Notes under the pieces: model-generated
Told to the model about the DNA's origin: nothing
Seen by the model: only the letters and a program-made list of their open reading frames with translations
Database searches by the model: none
Assembly: GCA_903846015.1 (NCBI GenBank)
Contig: CAIMZS010000122.1
Coordinates: 1-42,977 of the forward strand
Length of the DNA stretch: 42,977 nucleotides
Direction of reading: 5' to 3'
Source: an uncultured Anaerolineae bacterium
GTDB taxonomy: Bacteria > Chloroflexota > Anaerolineae > Anaerolineales > Villigracilaceae
Part shown: in pieces, positions 15,971 through 24,162 of the stretch
Position numbering within the stretch: the stretch's first letter is position 1
How the letters are laid out: the number at the start of each line of letters is the position of its first letter
Program-made: the position numbers and the translations under genes

Positions 15971-16798
15971 TCAACGCTTTCCCGATTTTGTTTTTGTCTC
16001 GGGTTTCTTGTCCGGTCCAAATTTTAACAGGTTGCTCCAATTGACCTTGCCCAGTGCAGCATATTGCGCTATTCCCAACAGGTTGCTGGTGATAAAGTAA
16101 ACAGCCAAACCTGAAGCAAAGTTGAGCGCAAAGTAGAAGAGCAGCAGGGGCATGTAAAGTCCCATCATTTGATTCATTTGGGCAGACTGGTCATTGGGGC
16201 TGGCCGACGGTTGAATTGTCAGCTTGGTTTGGACATAGGTGGTTAGACCAACGATAATCGCCAGAATTGGGATGGCGAAGGGTAGGAAACTTAACTTCAC
16301 ACCTTCGGGTTGGCCGAGGTTCATCCATAGAAATTGGCTGTGAATAGGAATAAGAGATGAAAGACTGGCGGTTGGGGTGATATTTTGCAACCAGGGATAA
16401 ATACCGCGTACCAAAGAGAGCAGTTGCAAAGGGGTTGCGCCAATGGCACGTACGATGCTCTGATAGAAGCCTATCAAGATTGGGAATTGGATCAGGGTTG
16501 GCAGGCAGGAACTGAACGGACTGACACCCTTCTCGCTATAGATGCGCATCTGCTCTTGGGCCAGTTTTTCCTTATCGCCCTTATATTTTTCCTGTATCTT
16601 GAGCCATTCTTCAGATGCCATTAATGCCTGCATGGCTGTGCTGGATTTGATCTGTTGCGCCATGATTGGATGGGTAAGCAAGCGGATAAGAATGGTGAAC
16701 AAAATGATTGAAACGCCAAAATTGCCTACAAAAGCATAAATGAGCAATAAAGCGTTTGTAAAGGGGTTGACAATAAGTAAATCGAAAATATTACCCAT
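15971..16798 (-). CDS. yidC: Membrane protein insertase YidC/OxaI family
   Basis: A 275-residue YidC with about five membrane segments. The hydrophilic-groove arginine is Arg39 in ILIRLLTHPI, followed by the cytoplasmic helical hairpin (about 50-90; QQIKSSTAMQAL, then EKYKGDKEKLAQEQMRIY). Later segments carry PFSSCLPTLIQFPILIGFYQSI and LNFASGLAVYFITSNL. It lacks the large periplasmic domain of proteobacterial YidC, as in single-membrane bacteria, and lacks a lipobox. The C-terminus is basic. It inserts membrane proteins with or without Sec and is followed by jag. Confidence 0.95.
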   Translation of the reverse strand: MGNIFDLLIVNPFTNALLLIYAFVGNFGVSIILFTILIRLLTHPIMAQQIKSSTAMQALMASEEWLKIQEKYKGDKEKLAQEQMRIYSEKGVSPFSSCLPTLIQFPILIGFYQSIVRAIGATPLQLLSLVRGIYPWLQNITPTASLSSLIPIHSQFLWMNLGQPEGVKLSFLPFAIPILAIIVGLTTYVQTKLTIQPSASPNDQSAQMNQMMGLYMPLLLFYFALNFASGLAVYFITSNLLGIAQYAALGKVNWSNLLKFGPDKKPETKTKSGKR

Positions 16799-16807
16799 TT
16801 ATTTTTC

Positions 16808-17911
16808 CTATTTTGCGATAAAAGTCCACTTTTGGGCGCCATTCAGGTCATAGGCAGCCAGAAGGAACTTGGCATTCATCGGAGCGATTAATATCACATC
16901 CCCGGCGAGGAAAGGCGGGGTATACAACTTGGCATTTTCGATCGTATCCTGCCACTTAGAAACACCTGTTTTATCCCGGGATTGAATGCGGCCTGTTTCT
17001 GTGACATAAATCACCTGGTCAGCAACGATCAAAGCTCCCGCTGCAATCGAGCCTTCTTCATCCTTTGACCAGACAATCTGTCCATCAGAAGCTTTGACGG
17101 CGTAAAATTTACCGGCCGTGCCTTTTACTGTCCCGACATAAACATTGGTACCATCGGTAGCAGGATTGCCCCAGATGCCGCCATCGAGTTGTTTGACCCA
17201 TTTTTGGCTGCCTTCGGCGGCGTTGAGAGCGTAGAGGTTGCCAGAGAGGGTGCCCACATAAAGCGTGCCATCGGCAATGGATGGAGTTCCGATAACGCCA
17301 TTATCAAGCTTGAAACTCCAGACCTGCTTGCCTTCAGAGTTGATAGCAAATACTTCGTGATCCAAAGTTGCAAGGTAGATCAATTTCCCATCTGTGATCG
17401 GGCTGGTCCACAAGCTGTGATCTGAAGCGGTGAAATCCCAGCGTTTCTGACCGTTGAGACCAAATGCGTACAGCTTGCCATCACCTGCGGGAACATAGAC
17501 TGCATCATTGAGCGTTAATGCGCCAGCCAGCCAGGGGCTCTTAAGACCAGGGAAGGTCCACTTGACAGCGCCGGAAAGCGGATCAATGCTATAGAGGGTA
17601 TGATCACCTTGCGCCGCACTTCCGATCACCATTTGACCATCACTGGTAAGCGCTGGAGAAGCATAAAACGATTTTGTACTTTCAGCCTTAAGGGGGAAGC
17701 GTGCCGGGGCAGGGCCATCTGCGGTCTGTGTGGTGACTTCGCTGCCATCGCTTACCAGGACGTTGTAAATATACTGGCCATCTGCCAGATACACATGCGT
17801 TCCATCAAAGGCCAATCCTGGCCAGTTGGTAGCTGGAGCGGCTCCACAACTCGTTAATAACATCGCCAGAGAGGCAACGAGGGCAAAGAAAAAGACGCGA
17901 TTGAACTTCAT
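16808..17911 (-). CDS. PQQ-type beta-propeller lipoprotein between yidD and yidC
   Basis: An exported lipoprotein of 367 residues. A hydrophobic signal peptide ends in the lipobox LTSC at about residues 19-22. The rest is a series of PQQ-like propeller blades recognisable as KLYAFGLNGQKRWDF, EVFAINSEGKQVWSF, NLYALNAAEGSQKWV, KFYAVKASDGQIVWS and similar. The fold resembles BamB, but no outer-membrane BAM system is implied here. The ATG at 17911 is chosen because AGGAG lies 5 bases upstream; the codon before it is TTG. It ends 9 bases before yidC, so it is probably cotranscribed. A role near the insertase is inference from position only. Confidence 0.88.
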   Translation of the reverse strand: MKFNRVFFFALVASLAMLLTSCGAAPATNWPGLAFDGTHVYLADGQYIYNVLVSDGSEVTTQTADGPAPARFPLKAESTKSFYASPALTSDGQMVIGSAAQGDHTLYSIDPLSGAVKWTFPGLKSPWLAGALTLNDAVYVPAGDGKLYAFGLNGQKRWDFTASDHSLWTSPITDGKLIYLATLDHEVFAINSEGKQVWSFKLDNGVIGTPSIADGTLYVGTLSGNLYALNAAEGSQKWVKQLDGGIWGNPATDGTNVYVGTVKGTAGKFYAVKASDGQIVWSKDEEGSIAAGALIVADQVIYVTETGRIQSRDKTGVSKWQDTIENAKLYTPPFLAGDVILIAPMNAKFLLAAYDLNGAQKWTFIAK

Positions 17912-18007
17912 CAAATCTCCTGGTAAACCACCGCGCCTGAGAGCGCGTTCTACACCCGAAATAAAGGGTTTCTGGCAATTAATTCGGGGTGAAATGTAAT
18001 TTGTTGG

Positions 18008-18316
18008 TTAAGGAACAGGATCAAAGCCACCCGGGTTAAACGGGTTACAGCGCAGCACGCGCCACGCCGCCATAAATGAGCCTTTAAATGCTCCGTATTT
18101 ATAAATCGCCTGGTAGCCATAATGAGAACAAGACGGATAGAACCGGCAAGTATTCGGCGGCATAGTCTTGGACAGTGTCATCTGATATAGTCGGATGAGT
18201 GCTAGAAAAGGCAGGCGCGGCCAATTAAACAGTGTACGCGGCAAATCACGCAAACGCGGCTCATTGGGATACTCATGGGGCAAATAATGGTCAGCGCACA
18301 TTGACAAATTACTCAT
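18008..18316 (-). CDS. yidD: Membrane protein insertion efficiency factor YidD
   Basis: A 102-residue YidD (UPF0161). The conserved core is [34 protein letters not shown], then [15 protein letters not shown]. An amphipathic start lets the protein lie on the inner membrane and help YidC-dependent insertion. The N-terminus is about 30 residues longer than usual; an ATG at 18301 is possible, but the overlap with rnpA (18309-18316) supports coupling from 18316. It belongs to the usual rpmH-rnpA-yidD-yidC order, here interrupted by the propeller lipoprotein. Confidence 0.93.
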   Translation of the reverse strand: MSNLSMCADHYLPHEYPNEPRLRDLPRTLFNWPRLPFLALIRLYQMTLSKTMPPNTCRFYPSCSHYGYQAIYKYGAFKGSFMAAWRVLRCNPFNPGGFDPVP

Positions 18317-18656
18317 TGACAGAAAGCAACAGTCCGCCTCGCTGCAAAAGCCGTTTCACTGCAGCCTGCACATCCTGAAAGGAGGCTGTTACCAGAGGAT
18401 TGCGTGCTATCAGGACAAAATCCCAGCCCGGAGTAAGCAGCGGAAGAAGCGGCCGAATCGATTCTCGCAGCAATCGTTTTGCCCGATTGCGTTGAACGGC
18501 GTTTCCAACTGCGCGGCTTGTGCTAATACCCACACGCAGGCACTCTTCAGAAGCAGGAAGCCTTACCAACACAACAAGCGGGTGCGCGAAGGACTTGCCC
18601 TGGTTTCGCACCCGCTTGAAGTCTATGGACCGGGTCAGGCGAAAACGATGTTTCAC
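18309..18656 (-). CDS. rnpA: Ribonuclease P protein component
   Basis: The protein subunit of RNase P, about 115 residues, which helps the RNA subunit mature tRNA 5' ends. It shows [25 protein letters not shown] and the RNR signature [16 protein letters not shown] place the start at GTG 18656 because the family begins just before KHRFRLT and an AGG-rich stretch precedes it. A longer form from GTG 18698 has no ribosome site. It overlaps yidD and follows rpmH closely. Confidence 0.93.
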   Translation of the reverse strand: MKHRFRLTRSIDFKRVRNQGKSFAHPLVVLVRLPASEECLRVGISTSRAVGNAVQRNRAKRLLRESIRPLLPLLTPGWDFVLIARNPLVTASFQDVQAAVKRLLQRGGLLLSVNE

Positions 18657-18719
18657 CCTGGCCTTGCACTTAAGGACGCGCCGAGCGCACAGAGGCACAC
18701 AGGCCGCTGGCGGGGCTGC

Positions 18720-18893
18720 CTACCAACGAATCCGTTTTACGTGATTATTGATTTTGACCGCAAGCTTGGTGCGGCCACGGCTGCGACGGCGGCGCAATAC
18801 TTCACGCCCGTCAGCAGTGGACATTCGTTCTCGGAAACCATGCACACGCACTCTGCGACGTATCTTCGGTTGATATGTACGTTTAGTAGCCAT
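18720..18893 (-). CDS. rpmH: 50S ribosomal protein L34
   Basis: Translated by hand: a 57-residue, strongly basic protein beginning [20 protein letters not shown] and continuing with [20 protein letters not shown], the L34 signature, then [15 protein letters not shown]. It is slightly longer than the common 44-46 residues. GAGGT lies 8 bases before the ATG. It heads the rpmH-rnpA-yidD-lipoprotein-yidC-jag unit. Confidence 0.96.
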   Translation of the reverse strand: MATKRTYQPKIRRRVRVHGFRERMSTADGREVLRRRRSRGRTKLAVKINNHVKRIRW

Positions 18894-18920
18894 TCTATAT
18901 TACCTCTTCAAGCAGTGATA

Positions 18921-18960
18921 ATAAAAAAAATCATACCGTTCAAGTAATTGGACGGCATGA
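18921..18960 (-). terminator. Intrinsic terminator between the large histidine kinase and rpmH
   Basis: On the minus strand an 11-base imperfect stem (18950-18960 with 18931-18941; one wobble and one mismatch) with an 8-base loop is followed by eight T residues and further T/A. It lies 55 bases past the kinase stop. It should end the kinase transcript, although it also overlaps the predicted start of the rpmH transcript. Confidence 0.7.
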
Positions 18961-18962
18961 AA

Positions 18963-18990
18963 TTATACCGTAAAGTTGGCAAATCTCAAG
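18963..18990 (-). promoter_or_regulatory. Candidate sigma-70 type promoter for rpmH
   Basis: On the minus strand TTGAGA (18985-18990) and TATAAT (18963-18968) are separated by 16 bases. Transcription would start near 18956, inside the 5' arm of the terminator hairpin, giving a leader of about 60 bases before the rpmH ATG. Confidence 0.55.
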
Positions 18991-19014
18991 GGCCAGTTTT
19001 GGGGGTTATTGGGA

Positions 19015-22000
19015 TCAGGTACGGGTGATTTTGGGCTGGCGAAGCGGCATCTGTAAAGAGAAAGTAGTGCCTTTGCCAAGCTGGCTTTCCAGCCAAACCT
19101 TGCCGCCATGACGGTCGATAATGGATTTGACGATGGCAAGCCCCAGGCCAGAGCCTTTTTGTTCGCGGGTTTCGCGCTGGGCAGCGCGAAAAAACTTCTC
19201 GAAAAGGCGCGGTTGGTCTATCGGCGCAATCCCAATGCCGGTATCCTGCACTTCCAGCAAGAAGGTTGCCTGGGTGATGGTCAGACGGACAGCTACACGT
19301 CCTTGTGGCGGAGTGTATTTTATGGCGTTTTCGATCAGGTTATGGATGGCTTGCTGCAGCAAGGCCTGGTCGGCTTCGATGAGAGGAACAGTGTTTTTGG
19401 GGGCTGTGATGGTGAATTCTATATTTTTTTGAGATGCGAGACGCTGGAGAGGCCCAATGGCGCGCTCGAGAATATCAAAGAGAGGAAAAATTTCCAATTG
19501 TAAGCCGACACCGGCTTCGATACGGCCCAGATCAAGCAGATTGTTTACCAGGCGGGCCATGTTCTCAACACCGGAGACGATTTGCCTGACATAGCTCTGC
19601 TGCTGCTCGTTAATGGCGCCAACCAGATCGAGCATGGTGGCATACCCACGAATGAGGGTCAGCGGCGAGCGTAAATCGTGACTGACGGTATTGACGAACT
19701 CTGTTTTCATGGTATCCAGCTCTTTGAAGTGGGTGACATCGCGCAAGATGCAGACGCGCCCGACTGGCAGATCGTTGGCGAGCATGGGGGAGGCGGTGGC
19801 AAAATAGACGCGGCCATCCGGCTGGGTGATTTCGGCAGAAAGCTTTTCGGGTGATTTTGATACCAGAATATCCAGCAAGCCCTGGTGTTGGAGGATGTGC
19901 TGGATGGGTTGGCCTTCGTTTTTCCCCGGAGGGTTGGGCCCTGCTAGAGCGGGCGCTGTCGCGAGGATTTGCCAGGCGGCCGGGTTGGCCAGGATAAGGC
20001 GATTAAACTGGTCTGTAACGATGATGGGGTCGGGGGTCGATTCCAAAATTGCGGCCAGGCGTTGACGGCCCACTTCGGCAGATCTGAATAGATGGTGTTT
20101 GGAGGCTGCCAATGAGGCCTGGCTGGCGAGGGTGGTGAGGAAGCGGATATCTGTTTCGGAGAATGGGTGTTCCTGATCATAGCCAGCCCAGAGGACGCCA
20201 ATGGAACGGTGTTCGTGCCGGAGGGGCAGGGCCATGATTGAAAACGGGAGGAGACTACCAGACTTGGGTTCGAAGATGCTTAAACGGGAAACGCTGGTTA
20301 TGATGATGGGATTCTTTTGGTGGGCAAGCGTTAGTAGTTGGTCATCCAGATGGGCATAGGCATCTTTGCGGGGGCCAAGGGCATAGACAGAGGGCTGGCC
20401 GAGTTGGTCAAATTCATCCAGCGGCGGGATAACAAGGCGGACGGCACTGGCGCCAGTAGCGAGGACGGCTTCCATGACGGGTTGGAGTGCTTCCTGGATA
20501 TCGAGGCTGGAAGCAACCCCTTGACTGACGAGCAGGAGGCGGTTGAGTTCTTCCAGGCGCGACTGCAGACTGACGCGCATTTGCTCAAAAGCGCGGCGAA
20601 GCTGTCCAACTTCATCGACGCCATCGGTGGTGAGGGCGTGGTCAAACTGTCCCTGGGCAATGCGGACCGATTCGTTGGCAAGGGTGTGCAGAGAGGTGGT
20701 GATGCCTTTTAGCCCTAGGCGCAGCGAAATGAGGGCTATGATGGTGAGGACAAGGATGAGGACTGAAAGAGGTGTGGCAATGGTGAGGGCAGTTTGTTGG
20801 GCTTGTTGGGCGGGAATTGTGAGTACGATGGCCCATGAGCGTCCCGGGACTGGTTGGTAATAGACCAGGCTGCGGGTTCCATTGGGGGCAGTGTCTTCAA
20901 AGAAGGTGGGTTGGGTCTTGATTTGACCTGAATAAAGGGTGATGATTTGTGAAAAAACTGGAGAATAGATAATTCGTCCGTTTTCATCCAATAAAATGCC
21001 GCTGCCACCGATTGCGGAAATGGATTTTAAACTGGTGATGAGTGGCTGGGCAAGCGGGTTGGCAGCCAGGTTGGTACGGGCGATGATGACTCGTTGTGTC
21101 TGGCCAGAGGCTTGATCGATGATGGCTGTGATGAAGGATATACGGGCGGCCTGGGCCTGTTGAAGAGCTGGGATGGTGTAATGCTGGCTGATGACGCCAT
21201 TGAAGGCCAGGTCAATGGCGGCGTTTTCTTCAGGGAAGAGGCTGAGTTGTGAGTCGGATGTGGATGGGTAGGCGGCTATAAATTGTTTTGAGTGGTCGAA
21301 GACCAGCATTTGGTCAAAATAGGGTATGGCGCGGATTTCTTGGCCAAGTATCTCAGCCAGGGCACTGCCCTGGGCGGTCAGCATTTCTGGTTTTTGAGAG
21401 GTCTGAAGTGCGAGGTTTTGACCTGTTTCGAGCAAGAAGGGTACGTTTTCAGATGATAATTGTGCTGTGCTCTCTAAGCGATTACGGAGCAAATCCTGGG
21501 CTACTGTTCCGGCTATGAACCAATCGCCAGCGAGCAGGGCAAATAAGAGGGTGATGATAATAGCGCCTGTGCCAAGAAAAAAACGGGCCTCAAGACTGCG
21601 TTGTGCTGGGGATGGCTGCAAGGGTAGCTTGCGCCCCCAGGGTTGAGGAAAAGCGAGAGCCAGAACCTGGGCAAACATGCCTGCGATGATAAGTTCGCCA
21701 GCCCTGGCTAGTGACGCCGCTGCCACACCTGCCAGGGCGTAATCCATTCGGGCTGGCAGGGTGTCCGAGGCTGCCAGGAAGGCATCGATAATGAAGACGG
21801 GTACATAGATGAGCGCCAAGAAAATTGCCGCAATCAACGGTTCGCGTAACAGTCTGAATGTGCGGGTTCGATAGCGCTGGCGAATTGCAAAACTGAATAG
21901 TACCCCGAGGAGTACGAGTTCATTAATTGTAAAAATACTATTGGTATCCCACAGGTAACGGATAATACCGGCAAGCAGACCTAAAAGGGCTGCGGCAATT

Positions 22001-22329
22001 GGCCCAAGAATACCACCGCCCAATAAAATGGGAACCATCGAAAGCAGCATGAGGGCCAGGCCGCGCGGTTCCTGGGGAACGCCTGGCAGTGATAAGGCTG
22101 AGCCGACTGGCAGGCGTACTCCGATAAATAAGTTGGAGAGGATCACAAATATGCTTAGGAAGCCAAGTATGTTCCAATTGCGCATATTCCAGTCAAGTTG
22201 AAGATGACGCCCCATCCACACCAACCAGATAATTAACCCCAAGAAAACGAGCCATCCCAACCAACCAATGATAGAAATTGGCCAGAATGGGGCAGGATTG
22301 GTATCTAGTAACGAGAGGATGATATTCAT
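19015..22329 (-). CDS. Large multi-domain membrane histidine kinase
   Basis: A 1104-residue sensor kinase. Membrane segments occupy about 15-230, with a PILLGGGILGPIAAALLGLLAG part reminiscent of 5TMR/LytS-type modules. Another segment at about 252-275 starts an extracytoplasmic sensor region (275-510; Cache-like) that closes with a helix at about 517-540. Then come HAMP (540-595), GAF (600-745), PAS (755-865), HisKA with His884 in VSHDLRSPLTLIRGY, and HATPase_c with NLIENAIKYT, DTGIGIA and GSGLGLAIV. It senses an external signal; no response regulator is adjacent. No ribosome site precedes the ATG. A copy of the dispersed palindromic repeat lies inside the PAS coding sequence (residues about 789-797). 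Confidence 0.92.
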   Translation of the reverse strand: MNIILSLLDTNPAPFWPISIIGWLGWLVFLGLIIWLVWMGRHLQLDWNMRNWNILGFLSIFVILSNLFIGVRLPVGSALSLPGVPQEPRGLALMLLSMVPILLGGGILGPIAAALLGLLAGIIRYLWDTNSIFTINELVLLGVLFSFAIRQRYRTRTFRLLREPLIAAIFLALIYVPVFIIDAFLAASDTLPARMDYALAGVAAASLARAGELIIAGMFAQVLALAFPQPWGRKLPLQPSPAQRSLEARFFLGTGAIIITLLFALLAGDWFIAGTVAQDLLRNRLESTAQLSSENVPFLLETGQNLALQTSQKPEMLTAQGSALAEILGQEIRAIPYFDQMLVFDHSKQFIAAYPSTSDSQLSLFPEENAAIDLAFNGVISQHYTIPALQQAQAARISFITAIIDQASGQTQRVIIARTNLAANPLAQPLITSLKSISAIGGSGILLDENGRIIYSPVFSQIITLYSGQIKTQPTFFEDTAPNGTRSLVYYQPVPGRSWAIVLTIPAQQAQQTALTIATPLSVLILVLTIIALISLRLGLKGITTSLHTLANESVRIAQGQFDHALTTDGVDEVGQLRRAFEQMRVSLQSRLEELNRLLLVSQGVASSLDIQEALQPVMEAVLATGASAVRLVIPPLDEFDQLGQPSVYALGPRKDAYAHLDDQLLTLAHQKNPIIITSVSRLSIFEPKSGSLLPFSIMALPLRHEHRSIGVLWAGYDQEHPFSETDIRFLTTLASQASLAASKHHLFRSAEVGRQRLAAILESTPDPIIVTDQFNRLILANPAAWQILATAPALAGPNPPGKNEGQPIQHILQHQGLLDILVSKSPEKLSAEITQPDGRVYFATASPMLANDLPVGRVCILRDVTHFKELDTMKTEFVNTVSHDLRSPLTLIRGYATMLDLVGAINEQQQSYVRQIVSGVENMARLVNNLLDLGRIEAGVGLQLEIFPLFDILERAIGPLQRLASQKNIEFTITAPKNTVPLIEADQALLQQAIHNLIENAIKYTPPQGRVAVRLTITQATFLLEVQDTGIGIAPIDQPRLFEKFFRAAQRETREQKGSGLGLAIVKSIIDRHGGKVWLESQLGKGTTFSLQMPLRQPKITRT
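19938..19962. repeat. Dispersed 25-bp palindromic repeat, copy inside the large kinase gene
   Basis: Core GCCCTGCTAGAGCGGGC followed by GCTGTCGC. It lies within the PAS-domain coding region and encodes ATAPALAGP in the sense strand, a different frame from the copies in the two glycosyltransferase genes. The reading frame is intact. Confidence 0.75.
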
Positions 22330-22426
22330 ACAAGCGATCTATTTTATTTTAATTTTTTCACAAAGATTGAGATTGTCTGAACCGCTGATTTACGCAGATT
22401 AGAGCAAGTGCGAGAACCGGGACTAC

Positions 22427-22447
22427 CGCAGAACCGGGTACCATGCT
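22427..22447. repeat. Shared 21-base repeat block, copy 1
   Basis: Identical over 21 bases to 36452-36472; the centre is AGAACCGGGTACCATGC. It lies upstream of the large kinase gene. An ATGCTTATAACA segment at its 3' end also recurs beside the other copy. Confidence 0.75.
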
Positions 22448-22505
22448 TATAACATAGCATATTATGCGTTACTGCCATTATAGCATCTTGTCTGAAGCTG
22501 CCCTG

Positions 22506-22530
22506 GCCCTGCTAGAGCGGGTACTATCGC
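22506..22530. repeat. Dispersed 25-bp palindromic repeat, kinase-plsC spacer copy
   Basis: Core GCCCTGCTAGAGCGGGT followed by ACTATCGC. The outermost stem pair is changed from G-C to G-T, which keeps a wobble pair. Confidence 0.75.
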
Positions 22531-22593
22531 GGATTGACGTTGATTGTGTTGATGTAAATTTTCGCTCCAGGGGAAGCGCCATCTCCTGCAGCG

Positions 22594-23292
22594 TTAGGGT
22601 TCCACCGCTGTTTCTGTATAAACTCCACGGTATGACCTGGGTAATAAACCTGCGATATGCTGCATAACCAGGTCGGCATTGCGTTGGCGGGATTCACGCC
22701 GCTCATTGCCCTTGCCTTCCAACGATGGCAGCACAAGCGGCTTACCGATACGCATTTCCAACAAACGACGCTCACCACGCATGGCTTTCTTAATGAAATT
22801 ATCGGTTGTGCCAACAATTCCAACGGGTATAACCGGAACCTGGGCTCTTTCAACAATATATGCAACACCTGGGCGGGCTCGCTGCATTCCTTCCTGGTGT
22901 GAGCGACCGCCCTCCGGTGCAAGCAGCAAGGGTCTCCCGGATGCAAGTATGCTTAAAATCCTGTCAAAGACAACTCGATCATACTCCCCGCGGTGGACTG
23001 GGATGGCATGGTATAAGCGCACCAACTGTGCTTGCCCGGGTCTTTTCCAAATATCAGATGCACCCATCGCCTCAATCATCTCAGGCCAGAGTGCTAAGAA
23101 GAATGGCGGGTCAAACGTTGATACGTGATTAATAACTGCCAGATAGGGTTGTCTGAAAGGAATGTTTTCGTGACCGGTGATCTTGATGTTGGCCAGTAAA
23201 TGAAAGATTCCGCAAAAAAGCGGTTTAATGAAAGCCCGCGCTATTTTATTAGGCCAGGGCACCCTGTAATCCGGTTCAGGTTGTTCTATCAT
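22594..23292 (-). CDS. plsC: 1-acyl-sn-glycerol-3-phosphate acyltransferase (PlsC family)
   Basis: A 232-residue PlsC-type acyltransferase that adds the second acyl chain to make phosphatidic acid at the membrane. The catalytic NHx4D motif is NHVSTFD at residues 55-61, and the glycerophosphate-binding motif is PEGGRSHQ at about 126-133. One hydrophobic stretch near the start (about 20-38) may anchor it. It follows cmk by 72 bases; cmk-plsC neighbours are common. An AAGGT lies about 12 bases before the ATG, a weak ribosome site. Confidence 0.9.
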   Translation of the reverse strand: MIEQPEPDYRVPWPNKIARAFIKPLFCGIFHLLANIKITGHENIPFRQPYLAVINHVSTFDPPFFLALWPEMIEAMGASDIWKRPGQAQLVRLYHAIPVHRGEYDRVVFDRILSILASGRPLLLAPEGGRSHQEGMQRARPGVAYIVERAQVPVIPVGIVGTTDNFIKKAMRGERRLLEMRIGKPLVLPSLEGKGNERRESRQRNADLVMQHIAGLLPRSYRGVYTETAVEP

Positions 23293-23364
23293 TTTAGAAT
23301 AGTACCTTGCGGTGTAGCGACCGTGACCATTCTTTTTGATTTTAAATCTATCATCTATGCTCTA

Positions 23365-24042
23365 TCAACTTTTGCACAGATCAAAAACTTTTTCAAATAC
23401 TGTATCTGCATCAAGATGGTCGGAATCGATAATTACAGCATCTTGGGCTGGTTTGAGCGGGGCAACGACACGGGTAGAATCGATGCGGTCGCGTTCGATG
23501 ACTTTCGCGAGGATGTCCTCGTAATTGACTTTACCACCCCGGGCGGTTATTTCCTGGTGACGGCGGTGGGCACGTTCTTCCGCAGATGCATCCAGGTAAA
23601 TTTTAATGTCTGCATCAGGTAGGACGATTGTGCCGATATCGCGTCCAACCATGACAACTCGCCCCCGTAATCCAATGCGGCGCTGTTGCAGGGTGAGTGC
23701 CTCGCGAACCCCAGGGTATGCTGAAACCATGGAGACATTGATTTCAATCTCAGGCTTGCGAATCTCCCAGGTAATATCACGATGGTCGACAACCACATCG
23801 CAGGCGCGACCGTCTGCCAATGATGGGGGGCTGACATCGATGGGTATTTCCTCGGCCAAAAGAGTAACGGCTGCTTGGTTTGTTATGGCTATGTGGCGAT
23901 CAAGAACCAGCCAGGTGACAGCTCGATACATTAAGCCCGTGTCAAAATACAGGTATCCAAGCGCTTCTGCCAGACGAAAGCCAAGCGTGGATTTTCCGGA
24001 AGCAGCCGGGCCGTCAATCGCGATGATCGAAACAATTGCCAT
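23365..24042 (-). CDS. cmk: Cytidylate kinase
   Basis: A 225-residue CMP/dCMP kinase. It shows the P-loop GPAASGKST at residues 11-19, YFDTGLMYRAVTWL, VVMVGRDIGTIVLPDADIKIYLDA and a final RDxxDSTRVVAPLKPAQDAVIID segment. It phosphorylates CMP and dCMP with ATP in the cytosol. The gene lies directly downstream of a repeat-filled spacer and ahead of plsC. No clear ribosome site precedes the ATG. Confidence 0.95.
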   Translation of the reverse strand: MAIVSIIAIDGPAASGKSTLGFRLAEALGYLYFDTGLMYRAVTWLVLDRHIAITNQAAVTLLAEEIPIDVSPPSLADGRACDVVVDHRDITWEIRKPEIEINVSMVSAYPGVREALTLQQRRIGLRGRVVMVGRDIGTIVLPDADIKIYLDASAEERAHRRHQEITARGGKVNYEDILAKVIERDRIDSTRVVAPLKPAQDAVIIDSDHLDADTVFEKVFDLCKS

Positions 24043-24060
24043 AGGTCGGATAAATCCTTG

Positions 24061-24097
24061 TCTGAACCGCAGATTTACGCAGATTTAGATGATTACG
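24061..24097. repeat. TCTGAACC-type repeat block upstream of cmk
   Basis: Begins TCTGAACCGCAGATTTACGC and continues with a second CAGATTTAGATGATTACG unit. Related blocks start at 22376 and 38464. It directly adjoins a 25-bp palindromic repeat and fills the cmk spacer. Confidence 0.7.
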
Positions 24098-24122
24098 GCC
24101 CTGCTAGAACGAGCACTATCGC
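24098..24122. repeat. Dispersed 25-bp palindromic repeat, upstream of cmk
   Basis: Core GCCCTGCTAGAACGAGC followed by ACTATCGC; one stem position (G to A) is unpaired. It joins the TCTGAACC block on the left and the 31-base shared block on the right. Confidence 0.75.
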
Positions 24123-24149
24123 AATGACAATCGGATTAGTGCAAGGGCG
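24119..24149. repeat. Shared 31-base repeat block, copy 1
   Basis: Identical over 31 bases to 25974-26004; the centre is AATGACAATCGGATTAGTGC. It ends 13 bases before the stop codon side of the GT-C gene. It partly overlaps the tail of the palindromic repeat. Confidence 0.8.
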
Positions 24150-24162
24150 GGAGCGGGACTGG

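Larger units (their letters stand above)
22330..22593. repeat. Repeat-mosaic spacer between the large kinase and plsC
   Basis: A 264-base gap with no gene. It holds a TCTGAACCGCTGATTTACGC block (22376-22395), a stretch shared with the spacer near 38.5 kb (ACGCAGATTAG, then GCAAG, then AGAACCGGG), a 21-base block shared exactly with 36452-36472, a second TCTGAA start at 22491 and one 25-bp palindromic repeat (22506-22530). The remainder shows no recognised signal. Confidence 0.7.

Noticed and set aside
16808-17911. Naming the propeller lipoprotein BamB
   Set aside because: The blades and lipobox fit, but propeller lipoproteins are common and no BAM complex is expected in a single-membrane lineage; the name would imply a role not supported.
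18008-18893. Chromosome origin (oriC) next to rpmH
   Set aside because: rpmH-rnpA-yidD and parAB are often near oriC, but no dnaA gene or cluster of DnaA boxes is visible here.
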